Source: Smittium culicis (Eukaryota > Kickxellomycota > Harpellomycetes > Harpellales > Legeriomycetaceae). From it: a DNA stretch of 16,080 bases. A program made the position numbers and the translations under genes. The stretch spans positions 1 through 16,080 of the forward strand of contig LSSN01005991.1 in NCBI GenBank assembly GCA_001970855.1, given 5' to 3'. Each line of letters opens with the position of its first letter. The first letter of the stretch is position 1. This document shows positions 16,046 through 16,080 of this stretch, piece by piece. Under the pieces are notes generated by a model. The model did no database searches. It was not told where the DNA came from and worked only from the letters and a program-made list of their open reading frames with translations.

Positions 16046-16080
16046 ATAATAAGAGTGTGGGCGAATAGAAGAGGGAGGGG

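Larger units (their letters stand above)
15420..16080. other. GC-richer, inverted-repeat-dense block, no gene seen
   Basis: Base composition changes clearly here: 15661-15720 has 29 G/C in 60, against 2-3 in parts of the desert. No frame of useful length is recognised on either strand. The block holds nested inverted repeats, a 26-bp periodic repeat, CAGCCAA octamers and two perfect 8-bp-arm hairpins. It could be regulatory DNA of a gene beyond the edge, a structured non-coding RNA, or the end of a mobile element. Confidence 0.45.

Overview
The window looks like nuclear DNA of an AT-rich fungus. Two genes can be supported. One is a four-exon NCS-1/frequenin calcium-sensor gene on the + strand (2981-3861). 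The other is a single-exon gene on the - strand (12095-14413) for a long Asn/Ser-rich protein ending in a PSP1 C-terminal domain. Spliceosomal introns with GT...AG ends, pyrimidine-rich leaders, Asn-rich low complexity and a fungal-type PSP1 protein point to a fungus. The combination with very low GC would fit an early-diverging (zygomycete-grade, for example Harpellales-like) lineage, but that placement is a guess and not something the sequence proves.

Layout. 1-2275 is AT-rich non-coding DNA with a cluster of four diverged copies of a ~190 bp element, all in the same orientation. The best copy (1658-1846) starts CCCTTTC, ends GAAAGGG and is flanked by TTAA on both sides. A second (2081-2270) is flanked by TCAA on both sides. 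This is the pattern of a non-autonomous, piggyBac-like (TTAA-target) miniature transposon. 2276-2980 is the upstream region of the NCS-1 gene, with a TATA-like box and a 44 bp promoter segment present as two tandem diverged copies. 2981-3861 is the NCS-1 gene, including a 25-nt microexon. From about 3862 to 10500 lies a gene desert of more than 6 kb with extremely low GC (some 60-base lines have only 2-3 G/C), containing one ATT microsatellite and isolated poly-G islands. 10500-11950 is non-coding, with a GCAAC pentamer repeat, long A runs and two G-quadruplex-type tracts on opposite strands. 12095-14413 is the PSP1-domain gene. 14414-15420 is its pyrimidine-rich (on the - strand) leader/promoter, with a possible 5' UTR intron. 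15420-16080 is distinctly richer in GC, has no gene, and is dense in inverted repeats, a 26-bp-period CTATAGGC repeat and a cluster of CAGCCAA octamers; it may be the promoter region of a gene beyond the right edge.

The two genes have no obvious functional link. NCS-1 is expected to be a myristoylated Ca2+ sensor acting on phosphatidylinositol 4-kinase at membranes. The PSP1-domain protein is probably cytoplasmic, with an undefined, possibly nucleic-acid-related role. The most unusual signals are the clustered TTAA elements, the 26-bp repeat block at the right edge and the AT desert.
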